A DNA stretch of 64,000 nt. Origin: Pseudomonas fluorescens. Its GTDB lineage: Bacteria > Pseudomonadota > Gammaproteobacteria > Pseudomonadales > Pseudomonadaceae. The DNA is taken from positions 111,716-175,715 of the forward strand of contig NZ_CABVHK010000016.1 in NCBI RefSeq assembly GCF_902497785.1, in the 5' to 3' direction. The number at the start of each line of letters is the position of its first letter. Positions within the stretch are counted from its first letter, which is position 1. Below are positions 32,521-41,674 of this stretch, one piece after another. Both the position numbers and the translations under genes were made by a program. The notes beneath the pieces are model-generated. The model had not been told where the DNA came from, did not search any database, and was given only the letters and a program-made list of their open reading frames with translations.

Positions 32521-34971
32521 ATGGCCTCGCCAGCCCTTACACATTTTCTTCCCCGGTTCGGCGTTGCCGCAGCAGTGGCCGGTGTTTTGGGCCTGACCGG
32601 TTGTCAGACCTGGAACACCCAGGACACCCTCCCGCCCACCGTCGGCGTGCAGCCGCTCAAAGGCCTGGCGCAGAACGTTTCAGTGCGCCGCAATGGCATG
32701 GGCATGCCGCTGATCGAAAGCAACAGCTTCCACGACGCCCTGTTCGCCCTCGGTTACGTACACGCCAGCGACCGCATCACGCAAATGGTCACTTTGCGCC
32801 TGTTGGCCCAAGGCCGTTTGTCGGAGATGTCCGGTTCGGACCTGCTGGACGCAGACCGCTACATGCGCGCCGTCAACCTGAAGAAAAGCGCCGGCGAGCT
32901 GTACAAGGCTTCGTCGCCGCGCCTCAAACGCTTCTTCGAAGTCTACGCCCGCGGCGTCAACGCCTACCTGTTCCGCTACCGCGACAAACTCCCGGCTGAC
33001 CTCGCCGCCACTGGCTACAAGCCCGAGTACTGGAAACCGGAAGATTCGGCGCTGATTTTCTGCCTGTTGAACTTCAGCCAGTCGGCCAACCTGCCCGAGG
33101 AGATTTCCTCGCTGGTGCTGGCCCAGTCGGTAACCACCGACAAACTCCCGTGGCTGACACCCTCCGCCCCCGACGAAAAACTGCCGGTGGCCGAAGCGGA
33201 AAAACTGCACGGCATCAAGCTCAATGGCGCCGTCGCAGGGCTTGCCGAAATCAGCAAGGCCACTGGCCAACTGTCCGATCTGAATCTGCTGGGCGCCACG
33301 TCATCGAACAATTGGGCGATGGGCGCGCAACGCAGCCGCAGCGGCAAGAGCCTGCTGGCCAGCGATAGCCACGGCCCGCTGGGTGTGCCGTCGCTGTTCA
33401 GTTACGTGCAGATCCGCGCGCCGAAATATCAGGCCTCCGGCGTGACCATCGCCGGGTTGCCCATGGTGCTTGGCGGTTTCAACGGCAAAGTGGCGTGGAG
33501 CATGACGTCGGTCATGGGCGATAACCAGGACCTGTTCCTGGAGAAAATCAAACGCCAGGGCAACGGACTTTCCTATGAGGTCGGCGGCAAATGGCAGCCG
33601 GTGATCGTTCGCAACGAAACCTATTTCGTCAAAGGCCAGCGCTCGATTCGCGAAGCGGTGTACGAAACCCGCCACGGACCGTTGCTCAACAGCGCCCAAG
33701 GCACCGCGCTGGCCAACGGTTTGGGCCTGGCGTTGCAGACGCCGAATTTCACTGACGACAAATCACTCGATGCGTTTTTCGACCTGTCACGGGCAAGGAC
33801 CGTCGAGAAAGCGTCGGACGCCAGCCGGGAGATCCGCGCGATCACTCTGAACCTGGTGTTCGCCGACGCCAGTAACATCGGCTGGCAAGTCACCGGCCGT
33901 TACCCGAACCGCCGCGAAGGCGAAGGCCTGCTGCCGTCGCCAGGTTGGGAAGGTCGCTACGACTGGGACGGTTACGCCGACCCGATGCTGCACCCGTACG
34001 ATCAGGACCCGGCGCAAGGCTGGCTGGGCACCGCCAACCAGCGGGTCATTCCCCATGGCTACGGCATGCAACTGTCCAACTCCTGGTCGGCGCCGGAACG
34101 AGGCGAACGCCTGGCCGAACTGGCCGGTGTCGGCAAACACGACACCCGCAGCCTGATCGCCATGCAATACGATCAGACCACTACCTTCGCGGCCAAACTG
34201 AAGAAAATGTTTGCCGCGCCGGGCATGGCCCAGCCGCTCAAGCAGGCAATCGATGCGTTGCCAGTCGCTGATCGCGACAAGGCTCGCGAGGCCTTGGGCC
34301 GCCTGATCGCGTTCGACGGCAAACTTGCGGCGACTTCCGCCGACGCAGCGATTTACGAGTTGTTCCTGCAACAAAGCACCCGGCAGATCTTCCTTGACGA
34401 ACTGGGCCCGGAAAGCAGCCCGGCGTGGAAAGCCTTTATCGCCAACGGCAAGTTGTCCTACGCGGCGCAGGCCGATCACCTGCTGGGCCGTGAAGACAGC
34501 CCGTTCTGGGATGACGCGCGCACGCCGCAGAAAGAAGACAAACCGGTAATTCTCGCCCGCAGCCTCGCGGCGGCCATTTCCGCGGGCGACAGTCAGTTGG
34601 GCGGCGACCATAAAGCCTGGCAGTGGGGAAAATTGCACCGCTATGAGTGGAAGAATGCCAGCGGCCAGACCGTGCGCGGGCCACTCGCGGCGGGTGGCGA
34701 TCACACCACGTTGAACACTGCGGCGTTCGCCTGGGGTCAGGACTTCAACACGACGCTGGCGCCCGCCATGCGCTTTATTGTCGACTTCGGCCAGGCCGAA
34801 CCGCTGATGGGCCAGAACGGCACCGGCCAGTCCGGCAACCCGGCCAGCCCGAATTACCTCGACAGCGTCGATCCGTGGCTCAAGGGGCAATACATGAGCT
34901 TGCCGATGCAGCCGCAGAATTTTGACAAGGTGTACGGCAGCAAGCGGTTGACCCTGACACCCGGGAAATAA
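32521..34971 (+). CDS. quiP: Acyl-homoserine lactone acylase, QuiP-like (penicillin amidase family)
   Basis: An 816-residue N-terminal nucleophile hydrolase precursor. The N-terminal signal ends in a lipobox-like GVLGLTGC. The alpha chain runs to the autocleavage site GATSSNNWAM, where the Ser of the mature beta chain is the nucleophile. The later QVTGRYPNR and ANQRVIPHGYG segments are family marks. Length and sequence fit QuiP (PA1032), which cleaves long-chain acyl-homoserine lactones. AHL degradation is inferred; other acylamides are possible. The start is chosen by AGGAGC (32508-32513). The frame is open 69 bp upstream, but no ribosome binding site is seen there. Confidence 0.85.
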   Translation: MASPALTHFLPRFGVAAAVAGVLGLTGCQTWNTQDTLPPTVGVQPLKGLAQNVSVRRNGMGMPLIESNSFHDALFALGYVHASDRITQMVTLRLLAQGRLSEMSGSDLLDADRYMRAVNLKKSAGELYKASSPRLKRFFEVYARGVNAYLFRYRDKLPADLAATGYKPEYWKPEDSALIFCLLNFSQSANLPEEISSLVLAQSVTTDKLPWLTPSAPDEKLPVAEAEKLHGIKLNGAVAGLAEISKATGQLSDLNLLGATSSNNWAMGAQRSRSGKSLLASDSHGPLGVPSLFSYVQIRAPKYQASGVTIAGLPMVLGGFNGKVAWSMTSVMGDNQDLFLEKIKRQGNGLSYEVGGKWQPVIVRNETYFVKGQRSIREAVYETRHGPLLNSAQGTALANGLGLALQTPNFTDDKSLDAFFDLSRARTVEKASDASREIRAITLNLVFADASNIGWQVTGRYPNRREGEGLLPSPGWEGRYDWDGYADPMLHPYDQDPAQGWLGTANQRVIPHGYGMQLSNSWSAPERGERLAELAGVGKHDTRSLIAMQYDQTTTFAAKLKKMFAAPGMAQPLKQAIDALPVADRDKAREALGRLIAFDGKLAATSADAAIYELFLQQSTRQIFLDELGPESSPAWKAFIANGKLSYAAQADHLLGREDSPFWDDARTPQKEDKPVILARSLAAAISAGDSQLGGDHKAWQWGKLHRYEWKNASGQTVRGPLAAGGDHTTLNTAAFAWGQDFNTTLAPAMRFIVDFGQAEPLMGQNGTGQSGNPASPNYLDSVDPWLKGQYMSLPMQPQNFDKVYGSKRLTLTPGK

Positions 34972-34975
34972 GATC

Positions 34976-35053
34976 AAAAGATCGCAGCCTTCGGCAGCTC
35001 CTACGGTGGATTCGCGTTTATCCGTAGGAGCTGCCGAAGGCTGCGATCCTTTT
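34976..35053. repeat. REP pair, class A
   Basis: A near-perfect inverted pair immediately after the acylase stop; it may act as a transcript end. Confidence 0.92.
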
Positions 35054-35125
35054 GCGCAAAATTGATAGAACTTCCGACCTCGCGCCCACCTCATAGCTAA
35101 CAAATCCCTCCATTTTGGTAACGAC

Positions 35126-36160
35126 ATGGACCTTGTTATCGCGCGTCCCGAAGGTTTGTACTGCCCGGCCGGGGATTTCTATATCGACCCGTGGCGGCCG
35201 GTCGAGCGTTCGGTCATCACCCACGCCCACGGCGACCATGCCCGCGGCGGCAACCAGCATTATCTGGCGGCCGCGCCCGGCGAAGGCATTCTGCGCGCGC
35301 GACTGGGCCAGGACATCAACCTGCAAACCCTGGCGTACGGCGAACGGCTGTTGCACCACGGCGTCACCCTGAGCTTCCACCCCGCCGGCCATGTGCTCGG
35401 CTCCGCCCAGGTGCGTCTGGAATACGGCGGTGAAGTCTGGGTCGCCTCGGGGGATTACAAGATCGAACCCGACGGCACCTGCGCGCCCTTCGAACCGGTG
35501 CGCTGCCACACCTTCATCACCGAATCGACCTTCGGCCTGCCAATCTATCGCTGGCAACCCCAGGCGCAGATTTTTGCCGAGATCAATGAGTGGTGGCAGG
35601 CCAATGCCGCCGACGACAAAGCCAGCGTGTTGTTCTGCTATTCCTTCGGCAAGGCGCAGCGGATTCTCCACGGCATCGACGCCAGCCTCGGCCCGATTCT
35701 GGTGCACGGCGCCGTCGAGCCGTTGAATCGGGTATACCGCGAAGGTGGCATTCGCATACCGCCCACGATCTACGCCGGCGACATCAAAAAAAGCGACCCG
35801 CTGATGCGCAAGGCTTTAGTCCTGGCCCCGCCTTCGGCAGGCGGCAGCACGTGGATGCGCCGTTTCGGCGACTACAGCGACGGTTTCGCCAGCGGCTGGA
35901 TGCGCTTGCGCGGCACGCGGCGCCGGCGTGGTGTGGATCGCGGCTTTGTGCTGTCCGACCATGCCGACTGGCCGGGCTTGCTCTGGGCTATCGAACAGAC
36001 CGGCGCCGAGCGCGTCATGGTCACCCACGGCTCAATTGCGGTGCTGGTGCGCCATTTGCGCGAACAAGGTCTGGACGCTCAAGGCTTCAGCACCGAGTAC
36101 GGCGATGATGAGGAAGACATCGCAGCCGTCGAACCTGCAAGCGCCGAGGTGTTGCCATGA
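35126..36160 (+). CDS. Ligase-associated DNA exonuclease (metallo-beta-lactamase fold)
   Basis: A 344-residue metallo-beta-lactamase/beta-CASP-like nuclease. The metal site THAHGDHARGG (HxHxDH) is near residue 33, with SFHPAGHVLGSAQVRLE, GDYKIEPDGTCAPFEP and LSDHADWPGL following in the order seen in SNM1/Artemis-like enzymes. It is the EXO member of the bacterial ligase-associated repair set. Its stop overlaps the ligase start by ATGA, showing coupled translation. Confidence 0.93.
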   Translation: MDLVIARPEGLYCPAGDFYIDPWRPVERSVITHAHGDHARGGNQHYLAAAPGEGILRARLGQDINLQTLAYGERLLHHGVTLSFHPAGHVLGSAQVRLEYGGEVWVASGDYKIEPDGTCAPFEPVRCHTFITESTFGLPIYRWQPQAQIFAEINEWWQANAADDKASVLFCYSFGKAQRILHGIDASLGPILVHGAVEPLNRVYREGGIRIPPTIYAGDIKKSDPLMRKALVLAPPSAGGSTWMRRFGDYSDGFASGWMRLRGTRRRRGVDRGFVLSDHADWPGLLWAIEQTGAERVMVTHGSIAVLVRHLREQGLDAQGFSTEYGDDEEDIAAVEPASAEVLP

Positions 36161-37845
36161 AAGCCTTCGCCGAGTTGTATGCCGAGCTCGATGCCACGAC
36201 GTCGAGCAACGCCAAACTGGCGGCGATGAAAGTCTATTTCGCAAAAGCTGCGCCCGCAGACGCCGCGTGGGCGGTGTACTTTTTGTCCGGCGGGCGCCCT
36301 CGTCAGTTGGTGCCCGTGCGTGTCCTGCGTGAACTCGCCGTGGCGGTTTCCGGGCTGTCGCCGTGGTTGTTCGAAGAAAGCTATCAGGCGGTCGGCGACA
36401 TGGCAGAAACCATTTCGCTGGTGCTGCCCGAAGCACCGCACACGTCTGAGGACGGATTGGCGGTGTGGATCGAGGACAAACTCTTGCCCTTGCGCGGTGA
36501 ATCCCCGCAAGTGCTTGCCGAAAAACTGCCCGAACTCTGGGCGCAACTGGACCGCCACAGCCTGATGCTGTGCATCAAACTGATCACCGGCAGTTTCCGC
36601 GTCGGCGTTTCAAAATTGCTGGTGACCCGCGCTCTGGCGGCGATGGCCCAGCTCGACAGCAAACGCGTGGCCCAGCGCCTGGTGGGTTATACCGACTTGT
36701 CCAACCGGCCGAGCGCCGCCAGTTACTTGAAGCTGATCGCCGCTGAATCGTCCGATGAACACGCCCAGCGCGGCGGTCAGCCGTATCCGTTTTTTCTCGC
36801 CCATGCGCTGTCGCAACCGGTCGAACAGTTCGAAGCCTTACTCGGGCCGGCCAGTGACTGGCAAGTGGAATGGAAGTGGGACGGCATCCGCGCCCAGGTA
36901 GTCAAGCGCGACGGTCGATTGTGGGTCTGGTCGCGCGGTGAAGAACTGGTCACCGAGCGCTTTCCTGAATTCGACAGCCTGGTCCACGGCCTGCCCGACG
37001 GCACAGTGATCGACGGGGAAATTGTCGTGTGGAAAACCGCACAACCGGACACCGCAGACGCCTTCGATCCTTCGGCACCATTGGCACCCTCGGTGCAACC
37101 GTTCGCCCTGCTGCAGCAGCGCATCGGCCGCAAAACCCTGGGCAAGAAAATCCTCGATGACGTGCCCGTGGTGGTCCTTGCCTACGACTTGCTGGAATGG
37201 AACGGCGAAGACTGGCGCAGCCAGCCTCAAGCCAAACGCCGGAGCCAACTGGAGCAGGTCATCGCGCAGTGCAACAACCCGGTGTTACTGCCCTCCCCGG
37301 TGCTGACCGGCAATGACTGGTTCGACCTCGCCCGCCAACGCGAAGCGTCCCGCAGCCTCGGTGTCGAAGGCATGATGCTCAAGGCCCGCGATGCCCTGTA
37401 TGGCGTCGGCCGCACCAAGGACATGGGCGTCTGGTGGAAATGGAAAGTCGACCCGTTCAGCGTCGATGCGGTGTTGATCTACGCGCAACGCGGCCACGGG
37501 CGCAGGGCCAGTCTCTACAGCGACTACACCTTCGCCGTATGGGATGGCCCGTCCGACGCCAGCGAGCGCGCGCTGGTGCCGTTCGCCAAGGCGTATTCAG
37601 GGCTCACGGACGCCGAAATGCGCCAGGTCGACAGCATCGTGCGCAAGACCACGGTGGAGAAGTTCGGCCCGGTCAGCAGCGTGAAACCGAGCCTGGTGTT
37701 TGAGTTGGGCTTTGAGGGGATCGCCCTGTCCAAACGGCACAAGAGCGGGATTGCGGTGCGGTTTCCGCGCATGTTGCGGTGGCGGCAGGACAAGACCGTC
37801 GACGAGGCTGACAACCTGGCTACCCTGCAGGATTTACTGGGTTAA
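36157..37845 (+). CDS. ATP-dependent DNA ligase (ligase-associated repair cluster)
   Basis: A 562-residue ligase. An N-terminal all-alpha DNA-binding domain (residues 1 to about 205) precedes the adenylation domain with the nucleotidyl lysine in WKWDGIRAQ (KxDG). Motif III VIDGEIV, motif IV GVEGMMLKA and motif V WWKWK follow, then an OB-fold domain. It seals nicks with ATP, unlike the NAD-dependent replicative LigA. It is translationally coupled to the exonuclease. Its helicase and phosphoesterase partners lie about 5 kb downstream on the same strand, behind an unrelated transporter operon. Confidence 0.93.
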   Translation: MKAFAELYAELDATTSSNAKLAAMKVYFAKAAPADAAWAVYFLSGGRPRQLVPVRVLRELAVAVSGLSPWLFEESYQAVGDMAETISLVLPEAPHTSEDGLAVWIEDKLLPLRGESPQVLAEKLPELWAQLDRHSLMLCIKLITGSFRVGVSKLLVTRALAAMAQLDSKRVAQRLVGYTDLSNRPSAASYLKLIAAESSDEHAQRGGQPYPFFLAHALSQPVEQFEALLGPASDWQVEWKWDGIRAQVVKRDGRLWVWSRGEELVTERFPEFDSLVHGLPDGTVIDGEIVVWKTAQPDTADAFDPSAPLAPSVQPFALLQQRIGRKTLGKKILDDVPVVVLAYDLLEWNGEDWRSQPQAKRRSQLEQVIAQCNNPVLLPSPVLTGNDWFDLARQREASRSLGVEGMMLKARDALYGVGRTKDMGVWWKWKVDPFSVDAVLIYAQRGHGRRASLYSDYTFAVWDGPSDASERALVPFAKAYSGLTDAEMRQVDSIVRKTTVEKFGPVSSVKPSLVFELGFEGIALSKRHKSGIAVRFPRMLRWRQDKTVDEADNLATLQDLLG

Positions 37846-37856
37846 CCCAATTCTCT

Positions 37857-38050
37857 CTGTGGGCGAGCCTTTGTGGTGAGGGGATTTGTGGTGAGGGGAT
37901 TTATCCCCGTTGGGCTGCGAAGCGGCCCGAAATTCGCCAACCGTGGTGTACCAGATACAGCTTGTAAAATAGCTACGACTGCTTCGCAGCCGAACGGGGA
38001 TAAATCCCCTCACCACAAATCCCCTCACCACACTAGCTCGCTCCCACAGG
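37857..38050. repeat. Composite repeat: class C palindrome nested in a class B REP pair
   Basis: The outer ends read CTGTGGGCGAGCC and TAGCTCGCTCCCACAG (class B). Inside is a class C palindrome whose outer block TTTGTGGTGAGGGGAT is present twice at each side. The centre includes unrelated sequence. It looks like one element inserted in, or recombined with, another. Confidence 0.82.
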
Positions 38051-38162
38051 AATTCGCACCACGTGGAACCATTTTAGTGCGGGCTTTTCCCGACGCCCGT
38101 TTTCGTGCATAAATCCCCCGCTGCCATTTCTTGAATCACCTTTTAAACGCTTGTTCGGCACT

Positions 38163-38179
38163 CTGGTTCGGAAATTGCT
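38163..38179 (+). promoter_or_regulatory. Probable sigma-54 promoter of the basic amino acid transporter operon
   Basis: CTGGTTCGGAAATTGCT matches the -24/-12 consensus (TGGCACG-N4-TTGCW), with GG at 38165-38166 and GC at 38177-38178 at the exact spacing. It lies about 80 bp before the binding-protein ATG. The 413-bp gap before that gene also holds the composite repeat and, about 110 bp upstream of the promoter, GCACCA...TAGTGC, a loosely NtrC-like pair. Confidence 0.75.
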
Positions 38180-38258
38180 ACTTTGAATGGGTCTTACGCT
38201 TTCCAGTAACAATAATTCTGCGCCACAAGCGCTCATATTGGTTCTTAGGGATTGAATA

Positions 38259-39041
38259 ATGAAAAAAGCATTGCTGACCCTTTCTGCACTGGCGTTGTGC
38301 ATGGCTGCGGGTTCCGCGTTGGCCAAGGAATACAAAGAATTGCGTTTTGGCGTTGACCCTTCCTACGCTCCATTCGAGTCGAAAGCGGCCGATGGCAGCC
38401 TGCTGGGCTTCGACATTGATCTGGGGAACGCGATCTGCGCCGAGCTGAAGGTCAAGTGCAAATGGGTCGAAAGCGATTTCGACGGCATGATTCCGGGCCT
38501 CAAGGCCAATAAATTCGACGGCGTGATCTCTTCGATGACCGTCACCCCGGCCCGCGAAAAAGTCATCGACTTTTCCGGCGAGCTGTTCTCCGGCCCTACC
38601 GCTTACGTGTTCAAGAAAGGTTCCGGCCTGAGCGAAGACGTTGCGTCCCTGAAGGGCAAGACCGTTGGCTACGAGCAAGGCACCATTCAGGAAGCCTACG
38701 CCAAGGCTGTGCTGGACAAGGCCGGGGTGAAAACCCAGGCCTATCAGAACCAGGATCAGGTGTATTCGGACCTGATGTCCGGTCGCCTCGACGCGGCCAT
38801 CCAGGACATGCTGCAAGCCGAACTGGGCTTTTTGAAGTCGCCTAAAGGCGAAGGCTACGAAGTCAGCAAGCCGGTCGACAGCGAATTGCTGCCGGCCAAA
38901 ACAGCTGTCGGTATCTCGAAAGGTAACAAAGACCTCAAGGCACTTTTGGATAAAGGTATCAAAGCGTTACACGACGATGGCACCTACGCCACCATTCAGA
39001 AGAAACACTTTGGCGATCTGAATCTGTACAGCGGCAAATAA
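38259..39041 (+). CDS. Basic amino acid ABC transporter, periplasmic binding protein (HisJ/ArgT/AotJ-like)
   Basis: A 260-residue precursor with signal peptide MKKALLTLSALALCMAAGSALA. The mature part has the type II binding fold: LRFGVDPSYAPFESKAADGSLLGFDIDLG, DGMIPGLKANKFDGVISSMTVTPAREKVIDFS, and the GTIQEAY hinge region. These are marks of lysine/arginine/ornithine/histidine-binding proteins. It heads a J-Q-M-O-P-type operon like P. aeruginosa aot, but no argR follows. A terminator-like hairpin separates it from the permease genes, which sets their relative levels. Substrate choice within the basic amino acids is not certain. Confidence 0.92.
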   Translation: MKKALLTLSALALCMAAGSALAKEYKELRFGVDPSYAPFESKAADGSLLGFDIDLGNAICAELKVKCKWVESDFDGMIPGLKANKFDGVISSMTVTPAREKVIDFSGELFSGPTAYVFKKGSGLSEDVASLKGKTVGYEQGTIQEAYAKAVLDKAGVKTQAYQNQDQVYSDLMSGRLDAAIQDMLQAELGFLKSPKGEGYEVSKPVDSELLPAKTAVGISKGNKDLKALLDKGIKALHDDGTYATIQKKHFGDLNLYSGK

Positions 39042-39047
39042 TGCGCG

Positions 39048-39076
39048 GCGCCCATCTCGCGATGGGCGCTTTTTTC
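39048..39076 (+). terminator. Intrinsic terminator/attenuator after the binding protein gene
   Basis: GCGCCCATC and GATGGGCGC form a 9-bp stem with loop TCGC, followed by seven T. The permease genes continue 22 bp later with no visible promoter, so read-through is expected. Confidence 0.9.
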
Positions 39077-39097
39077 ATCCCGTCAGGTTGCTGATTA

Positions 39098-39826
39098 ATG
39101 TTCGAAAACCTCTTACAGAATCTGGGGCTCTCCGCCTTCAGCCTCAAGGGCTTCGGTCCGTTGTTGATGGAAGGCACCTGGATGACCATCAAATTATCCG
39201 CGTTGTCGCTGCTGGTGGCCGTCTTGCTCGGCCTGCTCGGTGCCACCGCCAAGCTGTCGAAAGTCAAACTGGTGCGCGTGCCGGCGCAGATTTACACCAC
39301 GCTGATTCGCGGCGTGCCGGACCTGGTGCTGATGCTGCTGATTTTCTACAGCCTGCAAACCTGGCTGACGTCGTTCACCGATTTCATGGAATGGGAATAC
39401 ATCGAGATCAACCCGTTCAGCGCCGGGGTTATCACCTTGGGCTTCATTTATGGCGCGTATTTCACTGAAACCTTTCGCGGCGCGATCCTCGCGGTCCCCC
39501 GAGGTCAGGTCGAAGCCGCCACCGCTTATGGCCTCAAACGCGGCCAGCGCTTCCGCATTGTGGTGTTCCCGCAGATGATGCGTTTCGCCCTGCCGGGCAT
39601 CGGCAACAACTGGATGGTGATGCTCAAGGCGACCGCGCTGGTGTCGATCATCGGCCTCGCCGACCTGGTCAAAGCCGCCCAGGACGCCGGCAAAAGCACC
39701 TATCAGCTGTTTTATTTCCTGGTGCTGGCCGCGCTGATTTACCTGCTGATCACCAGTGCGTCCAACTTCATCCTGCGCTGGCTTGAACGCCGCTACGCCG
39801 CCGGTTCCCGGGAGGCCGTGCGATGA
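39098..39826 (+). CDS. Basic amino acid ABC transporter permease (HisQ/AotQ-like)
   Basis: A 242-residue membrane subunit with about five helices. It shows the polar amino acid permease pattern GTWMTIKLSALSLLVAVLLG and RGVPDLVLMLLIFYSLQ, and the ATPase-contact EAA loop EAATAYGLKRGQRFRIVVFPQMMRFALPGI. The stop overlaps the next permease by ATGA. It pairs with that protein to form the channel. Confidence 0.93.
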   Translation: MFENLLQNLGLSAFSLKGFGPLLMEGTWMTIKLSALSLLVAVLLGLLGATAKLSKVKLVRVPAQIYTTLIRGVPDLVLMLLIFYSLQTWLTSFTDFMEWEYIEINPFSAGVITLGFIYGAYFTETFRGAILAVPRGQVEAATAYGLKRGQRFRIVVFPQMMRFALPGIGNNWMVMLKATALVSIIGLADLVKAAQDAGKSTYQLFYFLVLAALIYLLITSASNFILRWLERRYAAGSREAVR

Positions 39827-40533
39827 TCGAACTCCTGCAGGAATACTGGAGACCTTTCCTTTATACCGACGGCTACAACATCACCGGCCTGGCCATGACC
39901 ATGTGGCTGCTGACGGCCTCGATCGTGATCGGGTTTTTGGTGTCGATCCCACTGTCCATCGCCCGGGTATCGCCGCATTTCTATGTGCGCTGGCCGGTGC
40001 AGTTCTACACTTATCTGTTCCGTGGCACGCCGCTCTATATCCAGTTGCTGATTTGTTACACCGGGATTTACAGCCTGGCCGCGGTGCGCGAGCAACCGAT
40101 ACTCGATGCGTTCTTTCGCGATGCAATGAACTGCACGATCCTCGCCTTCGCCCTGAACACCTGCGCTTACACCACGGAGATTTTCGCCGGAGCGATTCGC
40201 AGCATGAACCACGGTGAAGTCGAGGCCGCCAAAGCCTACGGCCTGACCGGCTGGAAGCTGTATGCCTACGTGATCATGCCGTCAGCGCTGCGTCGTTCGT
40301 TGCCGTATTACAGCAACGAAGTGATTCTGATGCTGCACTCGACCACCGTGGCGTTCACCGCGACCATACCGGACATCCTTAAAGTCGCGCGCGACGCCAA
40401 CTCGGCGACGTTCCTGACCTTCCAGTCGTTCGGCATCGCCGCGCTGATTTACCTGACCATTACCTTTGCGCTGGTTGGCCTGTTCCGCCTCGCCGAACGT
40501 CGATGGCTGGCGTTCCTCGGGCCGACCCACTAG
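39823..40533 (+). CDS. Basic amino acid ABC transporter permease (HisM/AotM-like)
   Basis: A 236-residue membrane subunit with the family features RGTPLYIQLLICYTGIY, ILAFALNTCAYTTEIFAGAIRSMNHGEVEAAKAYGLTGWKLYAYVIMPSALR (the EAA loop) and HSTTVAFTATIPDIL. It is translationally coupled to the upstream permease and followed after 9 bp by the deacylase-like gene. Confidence 0.93.
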   Translation: MIELLQEYWRPFLYTDGYNITGLAMTMWLLTASIVIGFLVSIPLSIARVSPHFYVRWPVQFYTYLFRGTPLYIQLLICYTGIYSLAAVREQPILDAFFRDAMNCTILAFALNTCAYTTEIFAGAIRSMNHGEVEAAKAYGLTGWKLYAYVIMPSALRRSLPYYSNEVILMLHSTTVAFTATIPDILKVARDANSATFLTFQSFGIAALIYLTITFALVGLFRLAERRWLAFLGPTH

Positions 40534-40542
40534 GACTTGCAG

Positions 40543-41661
40543 ATGCGCCATCAGATACATGACCTGCTCGCCCCGCTGCCGGGGACCGCACGACAGATTC
40601 ACAGCTTCCACTTCGGCCCGACGTCGGCCCAAGGCAAAATCTATATCCAGGCCTCCCTGCACGCCGATGAAATGCCCGGCATGCTGGTGGCCTGGCACCT
40701 CAAGCGGCGCCTGGCCGAGCTGGAGGCCGCCGGCCATCTGCGCAGCGAAATCGTGCTGGTACCTATCGCCAACCCGGTTGGCCTCGAACAAGTGTTGATG
40801 GATGTACCGCTGGGTCGCTACGAGCTCGAAAGCGGGCAGAATTTCAATCGCTGGTTCGTCGACCTGAGCGAAGAAGTCGGCAATGCGATCGAAGGCCAGC
40901 TCGGCGATGATCCGCAACGCAACCTCGAACTGATCCGCAGCAGCCTGCGTCAGGCGCTGGCGAAGCAGACGGCCAGCACCCAATTGCAATCCCAGCGCCT
41001 GATCCTGCAACGACTGGCCTGTGATGCGGACATGGTGCTGGACCTGCATTGCGACTTCGAAGCGGTCGCGCACTTGTACACCACGCCGCAGGCCTGGCCG
41101 CAGGTCGAGCCGCTGGCCCGCTACATCGGTGCCGAAGCCAGCTTGCTGGCCACCGACTCCGGCGGTCAGTCGTTCGACGAATGCTTCACCCTGATTTGGT
41201 GGCAATTGCAGGAACGCTTCGGCGAGCACTTCGACATTCCGCCGGGCAGCTTCTCGGTCACCGTCGAACTGCGTGGCCAGGGCGACGTCAATCACCCGTT
41301 GGCCAGCCTCGACTGCCAGGCGTTGATTGATTACCTGATTCATTTCGGTGCGATTGCCGGCGAACCGGCGCCATTGCCCACACTGCCCTACCCCGCCACG
41401 CCACTGGCCGGCGTCGAACCGGTGGCCACGCCCGTGGGCGGTTTGCTGGTGTTCACCGCGCTGCCGGGGGAATACCTGGAGGCCGGGCAACTGATCGCCG
41501 AAATCATCGACCCGATCAACGATCGCGTCACCCCCGTTCATTGCACCGCCGCCGGGCTGATGTACGCCCGTTCGCTGCGGCGCATGGCCACTGCCGGCAT
41601 GGTGATCGCCCACGTCGCGGGCACCGAAGCCTATCGCAGCGGCTACCTACTTTCGCCTTGA
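40543..41661 (+). CDS. Succinylglutamate desuccinylase/aspartoacylase-family zinc hydrolase (AotO-like)
   Basis: A 372-residue M14-like deacylase. Zinc ligands are seen in ASLHADEMPGM (HxxE) and in MVLDLHCD (His), and the likely catalytic Glu is in SVTVELRGQG. Such a gene sits in the aot-type operons of Pseudomonas, and may deacylate imported N-acyl amino acids or regulate them; this is not established. The start ATG (40543) follows an AGGA at 40532; a TTG two codons upstream is also in frame. It lies between the permease and ATPase genes, so it is part of the operon. Confidence 0.85.
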   Translation: MRHQIHDLLAPLPGTARQIHSFHFGPTSAQGKIYIQASLHADEMPGMLVAWHLKRRLAELEAAGHLRSEIVLVPIANPVGLEQVLMDVPLGRYELESGQNFNRWFVDLSEEVGNAIEGQLGDDPQRNLELIRSSLRQALAKQTASTQLQSQRLILQRLACDADMVLDLHCDFEAVAHLYTTPQAWPQVEPLARYIGAEASLLATDSGGQSFDECFTLIWWQLQERFGEHFDIPPGSFSVTVELRGQGDVNHPLASLDCQALIDYLIHFGAIAGEPAPLPTLPYPATPLAGVEPVATPVGGLLVFTALPGEYLEAGQLIAEIIDPINDRVTPVHCTAAGLMYARSLRRMATAGMVIAHVAGTEAYRSGYLLSP

Positions 41662-41674
41662 GGATGCATGCCCC

